NCBI GenBank assembly: GCA_935421135.1 | Contig: OW285195.1 | Span: forward strand, 8,896,391-8,960,390 | Direction: 5' to 3' | Source: Bugulina stolonifera | Lineage: Eukaryota > Bryozoa > Gymnolaemata > Cheilostomatida > Bugulidae | Length of the DNA stretch: 64,000 bases | Shown: positions 31,610 to 41,398 of the stretch, piece by piece | Layout of the letters: each line of letters starts with the position of its first letter | Position numbering within the stretch: position 1 is the first letter of the stretch | Translations under genes and position numbers: made by a program | The notes under the pieces: model-generated | Told to the model about the DNA's origin: nothing | What the model saw: only the letters and a program-made list of their open reading frames with translations | Databases searched by the model: none

Positions 31610-31773
31610 ACTTACTACCAAACTCGGGGACTTTGGATATTGCGTCTTATTATGGAATTCAGGACTCTGGACTCAAGATATTATGTCTTACCTAAAAAGA
31701 GAAGAAATGGTTATCATAAATACAAATTTCTTAAAATCGAACTCAAGACATCATAAAACTGAAATTCAATGCA

Positions 31774-34566
31774 TTATTTTGTGTCAAAATAGACACAATC
31801 TTTTCTCCGATTAGGTTTAGATGTACGGCCTGATTTTGTGGTTACAGGCTTGGGCTTTGTCAAAACCTCCTTTGCCAAATCTGGTTCAAGGCTCAAGCCA
31901 GACAAATCGTGATCAATGCTAGTACTAAATTCACTCTCTGCTTGGTTAATGTTAGAAGTAGCATCTCTATCAGGGTTAAATTCACTACTTTTTCTAGCTA
32001 TGCCACCACCAGTACTAGATGAATCAATAAAATGAGATAAGCCGCTATTATTAGCACTACCATCTACAACTACGGGTAATTCTACGGGTGCATCAAAGTC
32101 AGTTTCACCAGAAGGAACAACTACAGTGGGTTCTATGTTAAAGCTCACACCAGGGCTCACACGTTCACCACCAGGAATACTACATTGATTATCACCTGTA
32201 ATTGGACAATACCAATCCAATGCAAGAGGCATGATGGTATTGTAGTCATTGTCGGGTGGAAGTTCCTGTAAAACAAGTAAATGCTTACGATTCCTTCTTA
32301 CAACACTATCACCTATTTGTACCCAATAACTCTGTGGGTGAAGGTCATCCTTATACATAACAATTCCCTCTTGACCTTTATCGGTAGGTGCCTTAACCCA
32401 GTCAAGTTGACCAGGATTTAATTCAGGTAAATTCTTGGCGCAGTACTTTCTATTCCACTTATCCGCAGCCTCTTCGCGCCGCGAAACACAATTATTTTCA
32501 AATTCTTCATAATTCACAGTTCTGTCTCGGGCATAACCTAGCGGTGTCTTGAGCGGTCTACCAAACATCAATTCACCGGGGGAATACCCATCTATAAGAG
32601 GGGTAGCCCTATATGCTAACCACGCAGAGTAGATATCATCAGATTTTCTAACTAAATTCTTAAAAATCCCTACGCACCGCTCAGCAAGACCGTTGCTCTT
32701 AGGGTAACGTGGGCTACTAAATCTTTGGTCGAAACCCCACGTTTGAGCAAAATTCTTAAAGCTCTCGCTAGTGTAACAACCAGCGTTATCGCTTCTCAAT
32801 AATTCTGGAATACCGTAACAAGAGAAAATTCCTTTAAATTCCTGAATAACATTATGACTAGATAACGACAACAGGGGTTTAATTTCCACCCATGCGAAAT
32901 AATAACACACAACCGCGAGAAACAATCTGCCCTTAAATTCACATGTATCTGATCCCAATTCTACCCAAGGGCCATCGGGTAAATCAATATTTTCCATCGG
33001 TTGGTGTTTTATTCTGGAAAACTTAGTACAGATATCACAATTTGATACAAATTCCTCGATGCCTTTACTACACCCTGGCCACCAGAATATCTGTCTTGAT
33101 CTTCTCAAGCACTTGGTAATCCCCTGGTGGCCTGCATGACATAATTCTAAATACTTGTTGCGCAACGACTCCGGGATGTAGAGACGTGACTCGTACATTA
33201 TAATGTCACCATATAAGGTAATGCTATCCCGTACTTGATAAAGCCTTTTCAGTTCTGGAGAAAGTTCTGAAACATCAATTGGCCATTCTTTTGATATATA
33301 ATTTTTCAAAGCAATACAAGTCTCATCATTCAAAACGGCTTGCAGTAATTCACGCTCTCTAAAGTTTTCTAGCAAAATACTCTTCATATTACTAGCAACA
33401 TAGCATTCTACAAGCCCACATTCCGCAATATCACGGTCTTCACAGCCCAATGGGTTGCATGGGCGACTGAGGAAGTCAGCAATGTACATGCAAATGCCCG
33501 GTGTATGAGATATTGAAAAAGAATACCTCATGAGCCTCATTTTAAATCTTTGAACTCTGAGTGGGAGTTGCGATAAATCTTTTTCACCTAGCAAACTGAT
33601 GAGAGGTTTGTGGTCAGTTTCGATTTGAAATTCCCTACCTACAAGGTAAAAATCGAACTTCTCACAAGCCCAGGTAATGCCTAAAGCTTCCAATTCTATC
33701 ATAGCATAATTCTTCTCAGCGGGTAATAACTTCCTAGATGCATACTCGACAGGCTGCCAAGATTCATTAACAGTATACTGCAATAAAACAGCGCCAAGAG
33801 CAGTTCTAGAGGAATCCGCTGAGACTTTATGCTTACGATTTGCATCAAATGCACACAACACAGGGGCGCTGGATAATTCCTTTTTAACTTCTTCGAATGC
33901 ACTCTGTTGGTCAGGGCCCCAGAAAAACGGGACTGCACCGGTGGTCTCATAAATTGGGGAACACAAAGATGCAATTCGACTACTAAATTTATTCAGGTAA
34001 TTTACCATCCCTAAAAATCTTTTAGCTTCCTTCTTGCATGTTGGGGGTGAAATAGACATTATGGCTTTGGCCTTATCTGGATCTGACTTAACACCCTCTA
34101 AACACACGTTATGACCTAGAAATTTTACTTCTGTAACTCCAAATTCACACTTTTCTCTTTTCAATGTCATGCCAGAATTCAAGATTCGGCTTAACACTTT
34201 TCGAAGTCTAATCCAATGCTCTTTGGCTGTGGTACCAAATACAAGGACGTCATCCATCATGCAAATGACTCCCTCGAGACCATGGAGAACTTTCTCCATG
34301 CTCCGTTGGAAGACCTCTGGGGCTGAACTTAGGCCAAAAGGGAGGCGTTTGAATTTCCACCTTCCCCATGGCGTGAGGAAAGTAGTCATCTCCCTACTTT
34401 CAGGGTCCAATACAATTTGCCAAAATCCTGAATTCGCGTCCAATTTCGAAAACAATCTGCCAGTAGACAGCTGTGAAAGCATGTCACTAACACGGGGCAA
34501 TGGATAAAATTCTCTTTCAACACCTCTATTTAACATAGTCAAGTCAACGCACATCCTAATGTTGCC
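31774..34566 (-). CDS. Pol: RT palm, RNase H and integrase
   Basis: The long continuous frame begins inside RT. Numbering from the Met at 34554: RT motif FWQIVLDPESREMTTF, LPFGLSSAPEVFQ, the catalytic site CMMDD (D101, D102), FLGHNV and FLGMVNYL. RNase H follows from about residue 243 (ADSSRTALGAVLLQ; E287; D314). The integrase zinc site is H473, H476, C506, C509; the catalytic triad D536, D589, E625 has the usual 35 residues between the second D and E. A Ser/Asn/Asp-rich C-terminal tail ends in KPNRRKDCVYFDTK. All catalytic residues are present. The frame is the same as that of gag and protease, but a ~230-bp stretch before it is shifted. Confidence 0.92.
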   Translation of the reverse strand, partial: GNIRMCVDLTMLNRGVEREFYPLPRVSDMLSQLSTGRLFSKLDANSGFWQIVLDPESREMTTFLTPWGRWKFKRLPFGLSSAPEVFQRSMEKVLHGLEGVICMMDDVLVFGTTAKEHWIRLRKVLSRILNSGMTLKREKCEFGVTEVKFLGHNVCLEGVKSDPDKAKAIMSISPPTCKKEAKRFLGMVNYLNKFSSRIASLCSPIYETTGAVPFFWGPDQQSAFEEVKKELSSAPVLCAFDANRKHKVSADSSRTALGAVLLQYTVNESWQPVEYASRKLLPAEKNYAMIELEALGITWACEKFDFYLVGREFQIETDHKPLISLLGEKDLSQLPLRVQRFKMRLMRYSFSISHTPGICMYIADFLSRPCNPLGCEDRDIAECGLVECYVASNMKSILLENFRERELLQAVLNDETCIALKNYISKEWPIDVSELSPELKRLYQVRDSITLYGDIIMYESRLYIPESLRNKYLELCHAGHQGITKCLRRSRQIFWWPGCSKGIEEFVSNCDICTKFSRIKHQPMENIDLPDGPWVELGSDTCEFKGRLFLAVVCYYFAWVEIKPLLSLSSHNVIQEFKGIFSCYGIPELLRSDNAGCYTSESFKNFAQTWGFDQRFSSPRYPKSNGLAERCVGIFKNLVRKSDDIYSAWLAYRATPLIDGYSPGELMFGRPLKTPLGYARDRTVNYEEFENNCVSRREEAADKWNRKYCAKNLPELNPGQLDWVKAPTDKGQEGIVMYKDDLHPQSYWVQIGDSVVRRNRKHLLVLQELPPDNDYNTIMPLALDWYCPITGDNQCSIPGGERVSPGVSFNIEPTVVVPSGETDFDAPVELPVVVDGSANNSGLSHFIDSSSTGGGIARKSSEFNPDRDATSNINQAESEFSTSIDHDLSGLSLEPDLAKEVLTKPKPVTTKSGRTSKPNRRKDCVYFDTK

Positions 34567-34567
34567 A

Positions 34568-34810
34568 TTAGGCTTGGGTTAAGCCAGAGCACCAGTCAGT
34601 TGGGTGTTCTACAGGTTCAATCACTTCTAATTCAACCATACTTTGTAATTCTTTGCGTGCCTTTTCCCTAAGTCCAAACGCGATTGGTCTAGGCGTGCGG
34701 ATTTTGTAAGGTTTAATATCTGCCTTCATTGTAATTCTATATACTTCTGGCATAGTGCCAAGGCCTTGAAATAACTTAGCAAAAACTTCAAACGGATCGA
34801 ATTTTTTGGG
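34568..34810 (-). pseudogene. Frame-shifted segment between protease and RT
   Basis: The expected pol sequence (PEVYRITMKADIKPYKIRTP, then the RT fingers ending WCSGLT) is here read in a different frame from both sides. One shift lies at the C3A6 run near 34803-34812, the other at about 34575-34580, just before KPNGNIRMCVD. Together they cancel. Each could be a base-calling error in a homopolymer or a real lesion; if real, the polyprotein would be truncated. Confidence 0.8.
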
Positions 34811-35148
34811 CAGGGTTGTATGGAGTTTACAACGGCTAACAACTGCAATCCTCTAATTTCAGCAATTCCTAATAGATTCCTAGAAGCATTTTTCAAGATT
34901 GAAGCAAGAGCAGGCAATTCAAGACCCTTATTGCTCAATACGACCGCGCTCTCGCCTACAACATTCAAAGGTGTAGAATCTGGCCCAATCAAATGACGAC
35001 TCAGTGGTTTTAATTCCAAATTCAATTCACGAGAGGTTTGGTCTGTAATGATAGTAACATCAGAACCAGTGTCTAATGTAAAATCCACTCCTTTACCATT
35101 GACCTCAACACAAACTCTAAATTCTAATTCTGTTCTACCCACCGATAG
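34811..35148 (-). CDS. Retroviral-type aspartic protease (Pol N-terminus)
   Basis: Directly follows the gag stop in the same frame. It contains FTLDTGSDVTIIT (catalytic Asp in DTGS) and a hydrophobic second half with LLGIAEIRGLQLL. The apparent start at 35142 is GTG and there is no nearby ATG, so it is probably translated only as a Gag-Pol extension through the UGA at 35151-35149. Confidence 0.85.
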
Positions 35149-35151
35149 TCA
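35146..35151 (-). promoter_or_regulatory. UGA-CUA readthrough-type stop at the gag-pol junction
   Basis: On the sense strand the gag frame reads AAC AGT TGA CTA TCG, then protease in the same frame with no further stop for more than 100 codons. UGA followed by CUA is the best-known leaky stop context in viruses and animal readthrough genes. A downstream RNA structure was not assessed. Confidence 0.65.
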
Positions 35152-36489
35152 ACTGTTACCAAAAATCTTGTCAGGATCAATGTTAAGTCTCCTAACATCC
35201 ATATAATGATTAGGGCTAGACTTATGGCCTCTATCAGGATATGGGCTAGGTTCACGGCTGCGGAGGGGTTTCGGATAATCTCTACTACTCATGTACCTAG
35301 TGCTGTTATCATCTTTTGACTCAGTTTGACAGTCACCGGTCATATGGCCTTTCTTGTTGCATTTGTGACATACTACATGAGGGCAAAATCTAACTCTGTG
35401 GTTGGGGTCACCACAACGATAACACCCACCAGAAGTGCCTCTACCCCTATTTGAGTCTCTACTACCGTAACGGCGATAGCCATCTCGACTATCACTTCTG
35501 GGCCTGTTGTAATAGTTGCCACTATTGGAGCCAAGTCCCTGACGTTGGTCACGACTGTTCCGACGATCGCGACTGTCACGGCGGTAATTCCGGTCAAAAC
35601 TAGTTCTACCACCACTATCAAATCCTCGCCTGCTTCCATATTTATCAGGACTTGGGCTTCTATAACCTCTGGGCCTACTACTACTTCTATTGTAACGGTT
35701 ATCATAACTTCGGGACGGGCGGGAGTCCCTGTAAAATCTGTCATGACGACTACGACTATCGTCACGACGGGAATCCTCAAATCTGGCCTCTGCAACCTCT
35801 TGTTTGATAGGAACATTGGGTACTTGTGGGGCAGGACGTTCGAGTTTTTGCTCGGATTCAGTAGCTGTGCCGCGACAAGACAAAACAGTAGTTAAAGTTT
35901 CCCATGTAAGATCATGTTTGGCCATCAATTCCCTTCTCAACATCAAATCTTGTAGGCCATTAACAACAATCACTTGCGCCATGGTCTTCCTAATTCGTTC
36001 GCATTCAGCATTGGCAGCAGCAGTATGAGTGGCGTCTAAATCAACTGCGGCAGTCTTAAAAATTCCGGCCGTGCGTGATAAATGCTCAACTCTCCTAAGG
36101 TAATCCCTGGAATCCTCCCCAGTTTGCTGGCGCGCGCTACAAAGGTTTGACAACCTCACATTCAGGGACTCTTCGCGCTCATATGTGTTTTTCAATGCTT
36201 GTAATGCTTGGTCGTATGTTAATTCGGTACTATTGATGTCAATTCCTTGGGCCTGTAATACTTGAAAACCTTCACTACTTATACTATTTAATAATGCACA
36301 TAATTTCATTTCATCGTCAAAAATCGGGACTTGACGTTCTTGAGCGCCCTCGCCTTCCTTTCTAGTTCCCTTGTTTTTTACAGAAAAGCGCACTGCCACA
36401 GTAAACCTGTCTATAAAAATCTTCCAAGAACCACTAACATCCCTGGGGTCAATTCTGAGGGTTGGGAAATTCATTCCATTATCAGGCAT
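35149..36489 (-). CDS. Retrotransposon Gag
   Basis: 446 codons from ATG at 36489 to TGA at 35151-35149. The N-terminal half is a gypsy-type capsid (WKIFIDRFTVAVRF, LLNSISSEGFQVL, ESLNVRLSNLCSARQQTGED). From about residue 230 to 350 it is very rich in Arg, Ser, Asp, Tyr and Gly (RS/RD-like), then two CCHC knuckles at about 356-386 (CYRCGDPNHRVRFC, CHKCNKKGHMTGDC) and a basic tail. The stop is followed in frame by CTA and the protease. The 147-codon ORF inside it in another frame is a composition shadow. Confidence 0.9.
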   Translation of the reverse strand: MPDNGMNFPTLRIDPRDVSGSWKIFIDRFTVAVRFSVKNKGTRKEGEGAQERQVPIFDDEMKLCALLNSISSEGFQVLQAQGIDINSTELTYDQALQALKNTYEREESLNVRLSNLCSARQQTGEDSRDYLRRVEHLSRTAGIFKTAAVDLDATHTAAANAECERIRKTMAQVIVVNGLQDLMLRRELMAKHDLTWETLTTVLSCRGTATESEQKLERPAPQVPNVPIKQEVAEARFEDSRRDDSRSRHDRFYRDSRPSRSYDNRYNRSSSRPRGYRSPSPDKYGSRRGFDSGGRTSFDRNYRRDSRDRRNSRDQRQGLGSNSGNYYNRPRSDSRDGYRRYGSRDSNRGRGTSGGCYRCGDPNHRVRFCPHVVCHKCNKKGHMTGDCQTESKDDNSTRYMSSRDYPKPLRSREPSPYPDRGHKSSPNHYMDVRRLNIDPDKIFGNS

Positions 36490-36679
36490 CTTGACAACCT
36501 GGCTATGGTAATCCGGAAAAGTATGAAAAAAAATTCTTAATTTAGTAAATTTCTTAGATAGGTAATTCAGATAAATTATTTCATAGAAACTTTCTCAATA
36601 CAGAAGAGAATAAATGTATTTTCTTTTCACTTACTACTACCACCTATACTCAACTATTCAACTCCCCTCAGCTCACACC

Positions 36680-36928
36680 TGCTACTCTACTCTACTCTTC
36701 TCCTACTCTACTCCTACTCTACTTCTACTCTACTATTCCTACTCTACTATTCCTACTCTACTACTCCTACTCTACTACTCCTACTCTACTACTCCTCTAC
36801 TCCTACTCTACTACTCCTACTCTACTACTCCTACTCTACTACTCCTACTCTACTACTCCTACTCTACTACTCCTACTCTACTACTCCTACTCTACTACTC
36901 CTACTCTACTACTTCTACTCTACTACTT
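36680..36928 (-). repeat. 14-bp minisatellite in the retrotransposon leader
   Basis: Tandem CTACTCTACTACTC (plus-strand reading), about 15 units with shorter variants, between the primer site and gag. Length polymorphism is likely. Confidence 0.9.
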
Positions 36929-37001
36929 ACGTAATAAATCAAATTTTATTGATTTGCTAATAATTATAATGTAATTTGCTGTTTAGTTTTCACCTCTCGT
37001 A

Positions 37002-37022
37002 GGTTCTAAGTCAACTGTGCCA
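37002..37022 (-). promoter_or_regulatory. Primer-binding site of the 7.5-kb element
   Basis: Immediately inside the 5' LTR the sense strand reads TGGCACAGTTGACTTAGAAC, starting with the TGG expected opposite a tRNA CCA end. It differs from the primer sites at 6523 and 51991, so another tRNA is used; I could not name it. Confidence 0.65.
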
Positions 37023-37235
37023 TGTGGTAGTGGCCGATAGTTGATAATATAAGAAGTGCGTGTGCTCACCTAGAGTTCAGTCATGAAAGTGCCAGAGCAT
37101 CAAAGCCGCCGTCCAATCTACATATTTGTCTATTCCCTAGCCACTCTTAGAGATCGGTGGAGTTCCTTCTTGTGCCGATGCTCACGGGGTCAGTCGTTGC
37201 AACTCTTCTAGACTGAGCTCTCGTGAAGTCTCACA
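37023..37235 (-). repeat. 5' LTR of the 7.5-kb retrotransposon
   Basis: 213 bp, differing from the 3' copy by three substitutions and one 4-bp insertion. Followed by CCTAG (37236-37240), the right target duplication. Confidence 0.95.
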
Positions 37236-37609
37236 CCTAGCACTAGCTATTCAAAGTGATGCTTACAAAACTTTAATTTGAAGTACGTCGTATAATTTTC
37301 AATAGCTAAGGTTATAACAACCAGCCATTTCACAAATCTGGGATTAGCTGTTGATCATACATGTAGATGATAAATCCAAAGCTTTTCATACTTATTTGCT
37401 ATAACCCCAGTACAGGTACACTTGCACAAGCATGCTTGCTGATGTGGGTACTGGCAATTAATCGATTATGGGGTCAACACATAGTTAGGAGCCGGAGTTG
37501 GTGTTGGTGTTGGAGGTTGGAGTTGGTGACGGAGTTGGTGTTAGAATTGGTATAGTGTAAACGCACCTTAAGAGCAATGATTCAGGGATTTGATGACATG
37601 TTTATTTTG

Positions 37610-38240
37610 TGGCATTCTCTAGGTTTTAAACCAGACAGTTCAATTATTATTTTGGAATGTTGACAATCTCCACTGCTGCTATTATTTACATTACTGTGAT
37701 AATCATACTTTCTTGGGCACACCATGGTACTGGAATATGTTATGTAATTATTGTGTAGATTACTTGTATAATATTACATGTATATGTAGATAATAATTTC
37801 TTGTTACAAAGTGCATGTTAAAATATCTAGTATCCATATCCATATGAGGAGTTTACTGGAGGCTAGCTGGAGAACTTGGGGGAATAATATGCAGTCTACA
37901 AGTAACATGCATATACATGTACATACAGAACATACGTGCATACACATATTCATGCCCAAGTTCTGCAGCTGGAATCCAGGCTAACAATGGGTATAAGATC
38001 AACTAAATCTACAATTTGTAGGTGTTTTGCTTACTAAAATAGTGCATGTAGGTATATTATGCTTATTTATAGCCTATCTGCACAATTATTACATAACACA
38101 TTCCAGGTTTGCCCAAGAAAGTATGTTGATATCATAGCAATGGAAGTTATAGCAGCACATTGGAGATTGTCAAAATTGCAAAATAATAATTGGAGAATGT
38201 GGAGGTATTGAAACTGCTGCATTTCAATAATGTCCTGTAT
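37610..38240. repeat. Long imperfect inverted repeat (foldback), ~630 bp
   Basis: The left arm near 37632-37760 (TTGACAATCTCCACTGCTGC, ATACTTTCTTGGGCA, GTTATGTAATTATTGTG) is mirrored in reverse complement at 38075-38195. An inner pair (TAGCTGGAGAACTTGGG at 37865, CCCAAGTTCTGCAGCTGG at 37956) shows that the palindrome extends nearly to the centre. No coding content; ends not precisely fixed. Confidence 0.75.
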
Positions 38241-39094
38241 TAGAGTTACATGTATATCACAATATCCTATATAATTCATGCAAAATAGGCAGGTAGATCT
38301 ACAGTATAACAATTTATTATTCGCCCATGTATAATGAAGTTGTTGGCACTGAGCCTACTGGAAAATTCATCACTTGTGACCACAACTGATAACATCAAGT
38401 GCTTGTTGGTTACACTAGCTCCTGCTAAGGCTCATATTGTAAAGTAATTAACATAGCCTTATTGTCTGGCAAATAAAATTGATAGAAAACTGTCAATATT
38501 GAGGAAGGGGTTGTTGCAAGCCCAATAATATCTGCAGGGCTAGAAAGTTCAGTTTCTGAGCTATCTTTTGATATATTATTCATAACTGGTGGATCATTTG
38601 TACAGTAACTAATCGTAAAAATAGCCTTATGATGCACGATGCCTACCGATACTAACAGTTATGACTGGGGAAATAGCCTGACGAATGCCTTTAAGCTTTC
38701 AAAAAAAACTCTCCTTACTGCCCTCAGGTAACTCAATGAATTCTTGCGGGTTTTGAAAAAATGTATTGGTTATTACAGCGCATGGAATTTACATGTGCTT
38801 TTGCTGGGTTCGCAATTTTTGTTATAAACCCTCAAGCTTGCTTGTATAATTTCTGTTGCCACTGGTGCTACATTATGCATTAAATTTACAGTGAGGATAC
38901 CTTAGTATATTTCATAATAACCAAGCTGCATGATGGTGAGTATACAGGCTTTCTAATCCGACTTGGCATGGCTCTAATTCCTGGTTGTGCCGAATTTATT
39001 TTTACTCAAGGCCGTTTACTATACTTATATTTGCAAAATAATTGCGGGTTAAATATTTTATATTATATTATAAAGTTCAAATGTATACACTCAG

Positions 39095-39226
39095 GAGGAT
39101 GAGGATGTAGCCAAAGATAAGGAAAACCCCATTACTCATATCTCTCAGCCTGAAGGGGAGAGGGATAAGTCAGATGAAGAGATGAGTGATGAAAGTACAC
39201 TACTTGTCAAACTAAACCCACCTGAG
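39095..39226 (+). CDS. Acidic linker exon F
   Basis: 132 bp (44 codons), phase 0 to 0, acceptor ACTCAG, donor GAG|GTGCGT. It encodes EDEDVAKDKENPITHISQPE, a second acidic run (GERDKSDEEMSDEST) and LLVKLNPPE. About a third of residues are Asp or Glu, so it is probably a disordered spacer. The link to exon E rests on matching phase and orientation across an 11.4-kb intron containing the LTR element. Confidence 0.6.
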
Positions 39227-39708
39227 GTGCGTAAGGTCTTTTATGGTAGCTTGAGATAAGGCTGTGCTGATATAACACAGGTTCACATATATTCCAATAT
39301 TACACTGGTTCACACTAGGCTCCGTTTACTACTGCAATGCTAAGGTTCAAAGGGAGTCTCCATTGTATTAATAAATGCTATAGACAAGATAATAAACTGG
39401 CTTACTGAGAGGCACTGGATAAAATTGAATACCTAGGAATATGCCTATAGTATGTCTTTTTATCATTAATTACATATCATGCGTGGCTGCATGTGTTTTT
39501 AATGCACCATCTTCTTGGAAGTAGATCTGAATTGCACATTCTCAGGCCAATGTTCTGATGGGCAAAAGCTCCCAGAGATGTTTGCAAGTTTCATTTTGGG
39601 AACTCAACTTACCATTAGCCTACTCCTAGTTGTGACTCTTCAAGTTGGAAGTCAATTATATTTGGTGACTAATCAAAACATTCTAATTACAAGTTAAGCA
39701 TTCCCATA

Positions 39709-40299
39709 TCCGAAAATGCTTAAACCACTACTGTCTCACCATTCAATATTTGCAAAGAAAACTGGTCATCTTATTTCATGAAGATTGATGTGCTGTTTGT
39801 CTTTGTAAACCTAGTGGCAGCCAAGATAAACTCATTTGAATATTGGCTATTATGACCTCCATTCAGCATTGAGACCTGTTAAGTTCCTATGGCTATGCCT
39901 GTTCTAAGTCTATACTTGTAACTTATGTACATAGGTAAGCTACTAACATCAAATAGCCCAGTAATCTTATTGAGCCAACACTAACTGTCATTCTATAAAT
40001 AACTCTTGCGCACAGTGATGAATAAGTAAGTTAGGGTCATGCCCACAAAAAACAATGCAATGCATTGCAAGTCCTATGGCTATCTCTGTAGCACAGTTTT
40101 ATATTAACTGCTTGAGAGCTTCCAAAATTCCCAGCATAGGCTGAATGAAGGTGAAATCAGCCAATATTAAAATAGGGTTTTCTTGGCAGCTGCTAGGTTT
40201 ACAAAGACAAACAACACATCAATCTTACTGAAAAAGGATGAACAAGATTATTTGAAAATATTGAATGGTGCGACAGTAGTGGTTTAAGGCTTTCTCAGA
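39709..40299. mobile_element. Foldback MITE (~590 bp)
   Basis: Left arm 39709-39868 and right arm 40135-40299 are inverted copies: CTTAAACCACTACTGTC, CACCATTCAATATT, GTTTGTCTTTGTAAACCTAG and CCAATATT recur in reverse order and orientation. Termini resemble (C)CGAAAATGCTTAAACC and CTGAGAAAGCCTTAAACC. No ORF; target duplication not recognised. Confidence 0.7.
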
Positions 40300-41165
40300 T
40301 TATAATCTATAGATCAATGACAAGTCAAGTTACAATTCAATTGTTTTGTCATTTATCTCAAGTTTTTTATCGAGTTGTTGGACTATCATTTATTTTTTTG
40401 TGAAATTTTGTAACTAAATGGTGCCAGAAGTTCAAATTTCAAAGCAAATATATCACTAATTTAGTGCAACTTACATGCATATTATAATTTCATTAATTTT
40501 AATTGTGGTTGTTTCTATTATTTGAAGTTTACAGCTTCTCAATGAAACCTGAGTTATCGAACGTTTCAACATAATTATTGTGAGTCAAGTCTTTGGGCAT
40601 TGCCATCATTAAATCGCAATTCAAGTTACAAGTCATGAGTCCTTTTATAACGCTGCAAAATATTGCTTGGATTAATTTGAGTGAGAGTCTTTAACTAGAA
40701 TGTGGCCTATTGATTTGTTATACATTGTATCTACTTTTTTATCATTGAATATTATCTGCGATTTTATAACGAAACCCTTCCTTTAAAATGTGGTTGCTGT
40801 TTCCGAAATCGCGACACTGAGTAATTGAATTCATCCGCCTTCATAAACCTCATCTTGGATTGCTTCTGCAACGACCTTACTTTATATTTCTATGCATCCT
40901 CAGCTCAACAGTGGTATTTGTCTCAATATCTTTAGGATGTTACATGTATATCAGCTTCCACTATCACACGTTTGCTGCAATCACCGCAAGCTTTGATGAA
41001 TGTCATATTATGTAAATGAGTATCCAAATTCCATGAATGTTGCCATATTAATTGATTTAAAACCGTATATTTTTATTGATATCTCCATTTTGCTTTCAAA
41101 ATAGTAGTAAAAAGCAAACACATGTAATGCTAGCAGCATAAATGGTTTTTCTGTTTTATTTTTAG

Positions 41166-41226
41166 GTTGAAAATGTTGATTTCGAGCACTCCAGAAGAAC
41201 AGGCATTCCGTCAAGAAAGCCCGAAG
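41166..41226 (+). CDS. Linker exon G
   Basis: 61 bp, phase 0 to 1, acceptor TTTTTAG, donor GAAG|GTATGC. Encodes VENVDFEHSRRTGIPSRKPE. Supported by its phase fit to exons F and H and by a good polypyrimidine acceptor; no homology known. Confidence 0.55.
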
Positions 41227-41398
41227 GTATGCGCCCATGATACAGATTTCAATTTGTCTTACACCACATCACGATAATACGAGCTACTCTTACAGAGGTT
41301 TTGATGTGTTCAAACAAAATTAATTGTAACAGCATACACTATTATTTCAAGTTGGATTATATCTTAAGGGATACATAAATTATTTGATTTTGCTTCAG

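Larger units (their letters stand above)
29750..37235 (-). mobile_element. Full-length Ty3/gypsy LTR retrotransposon with an extra 3' ORF
   Basis: LTRs at 37023-37235 (5') and 29750-29958 (3') are bounded by CCTAG target duplications (29745-29749, 37236-37240). In sense order: LTR, primer site, 14-bp minisatellite leader, gag, in-frame UGA, protease, RT-RNase H-integrase, then a separate ORF with three zinc knuckles, polypurine tract, LTR. The LTRs differ by three substitutions and one 4-bp indel, so insertion is recent. Two compensating frameshifts in pol suggest it is now defective, or that there are two read errors. It sits in an intron of the cassette-LRR gene in antisense orientation. 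Integrase follows RNase H, the Ty3/gypsy order. Confidence 0.95.
29459..37567. mobile_element. TTAA-flanked MITE (~613 bp) split by the LTR retrotransposon
   Basis: Flanked by TTAA at 29455-29458 and 37568-37571. The termini are inverted: GCTGCATTTACACTACACCA on the left and, reading in from the right, GGTGCGTTTACACTATACCA. The subterminal parts are built from repeats of the type CCAACTCCGACACCAACTCC (opposite strand GGAGTTGGTGTTGG). TTAA targets suggest a piggyBac- or Kolobok-related MITE. Removing 29750-37235 and one CCTAG restores a continuous element, so the MITE is the older layer. Confidence 0.8.

Noticed and set aside
35373..35816. 147-codon Val/Thr/Ile-rich ORF inside gag, and a 116-codon plus-strand ORF
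   Set aside because: Alternative-frame shadows of the Arg/Asp/Ser-rich repeat region of Gag; low complexity, no domain.
36680..36928. CRISPR-like array
   Set aside because: The unit is a continuous 14-bp tandem repeat without spacers, in a eukaryotic retrotransposon leader.
36614..36934. 106-codon Tyr/Ser/Leu repeat ORF
   Set aside because: It is the translation of the 14-bp minisatellite, on the strand opposite the retrotransposon.
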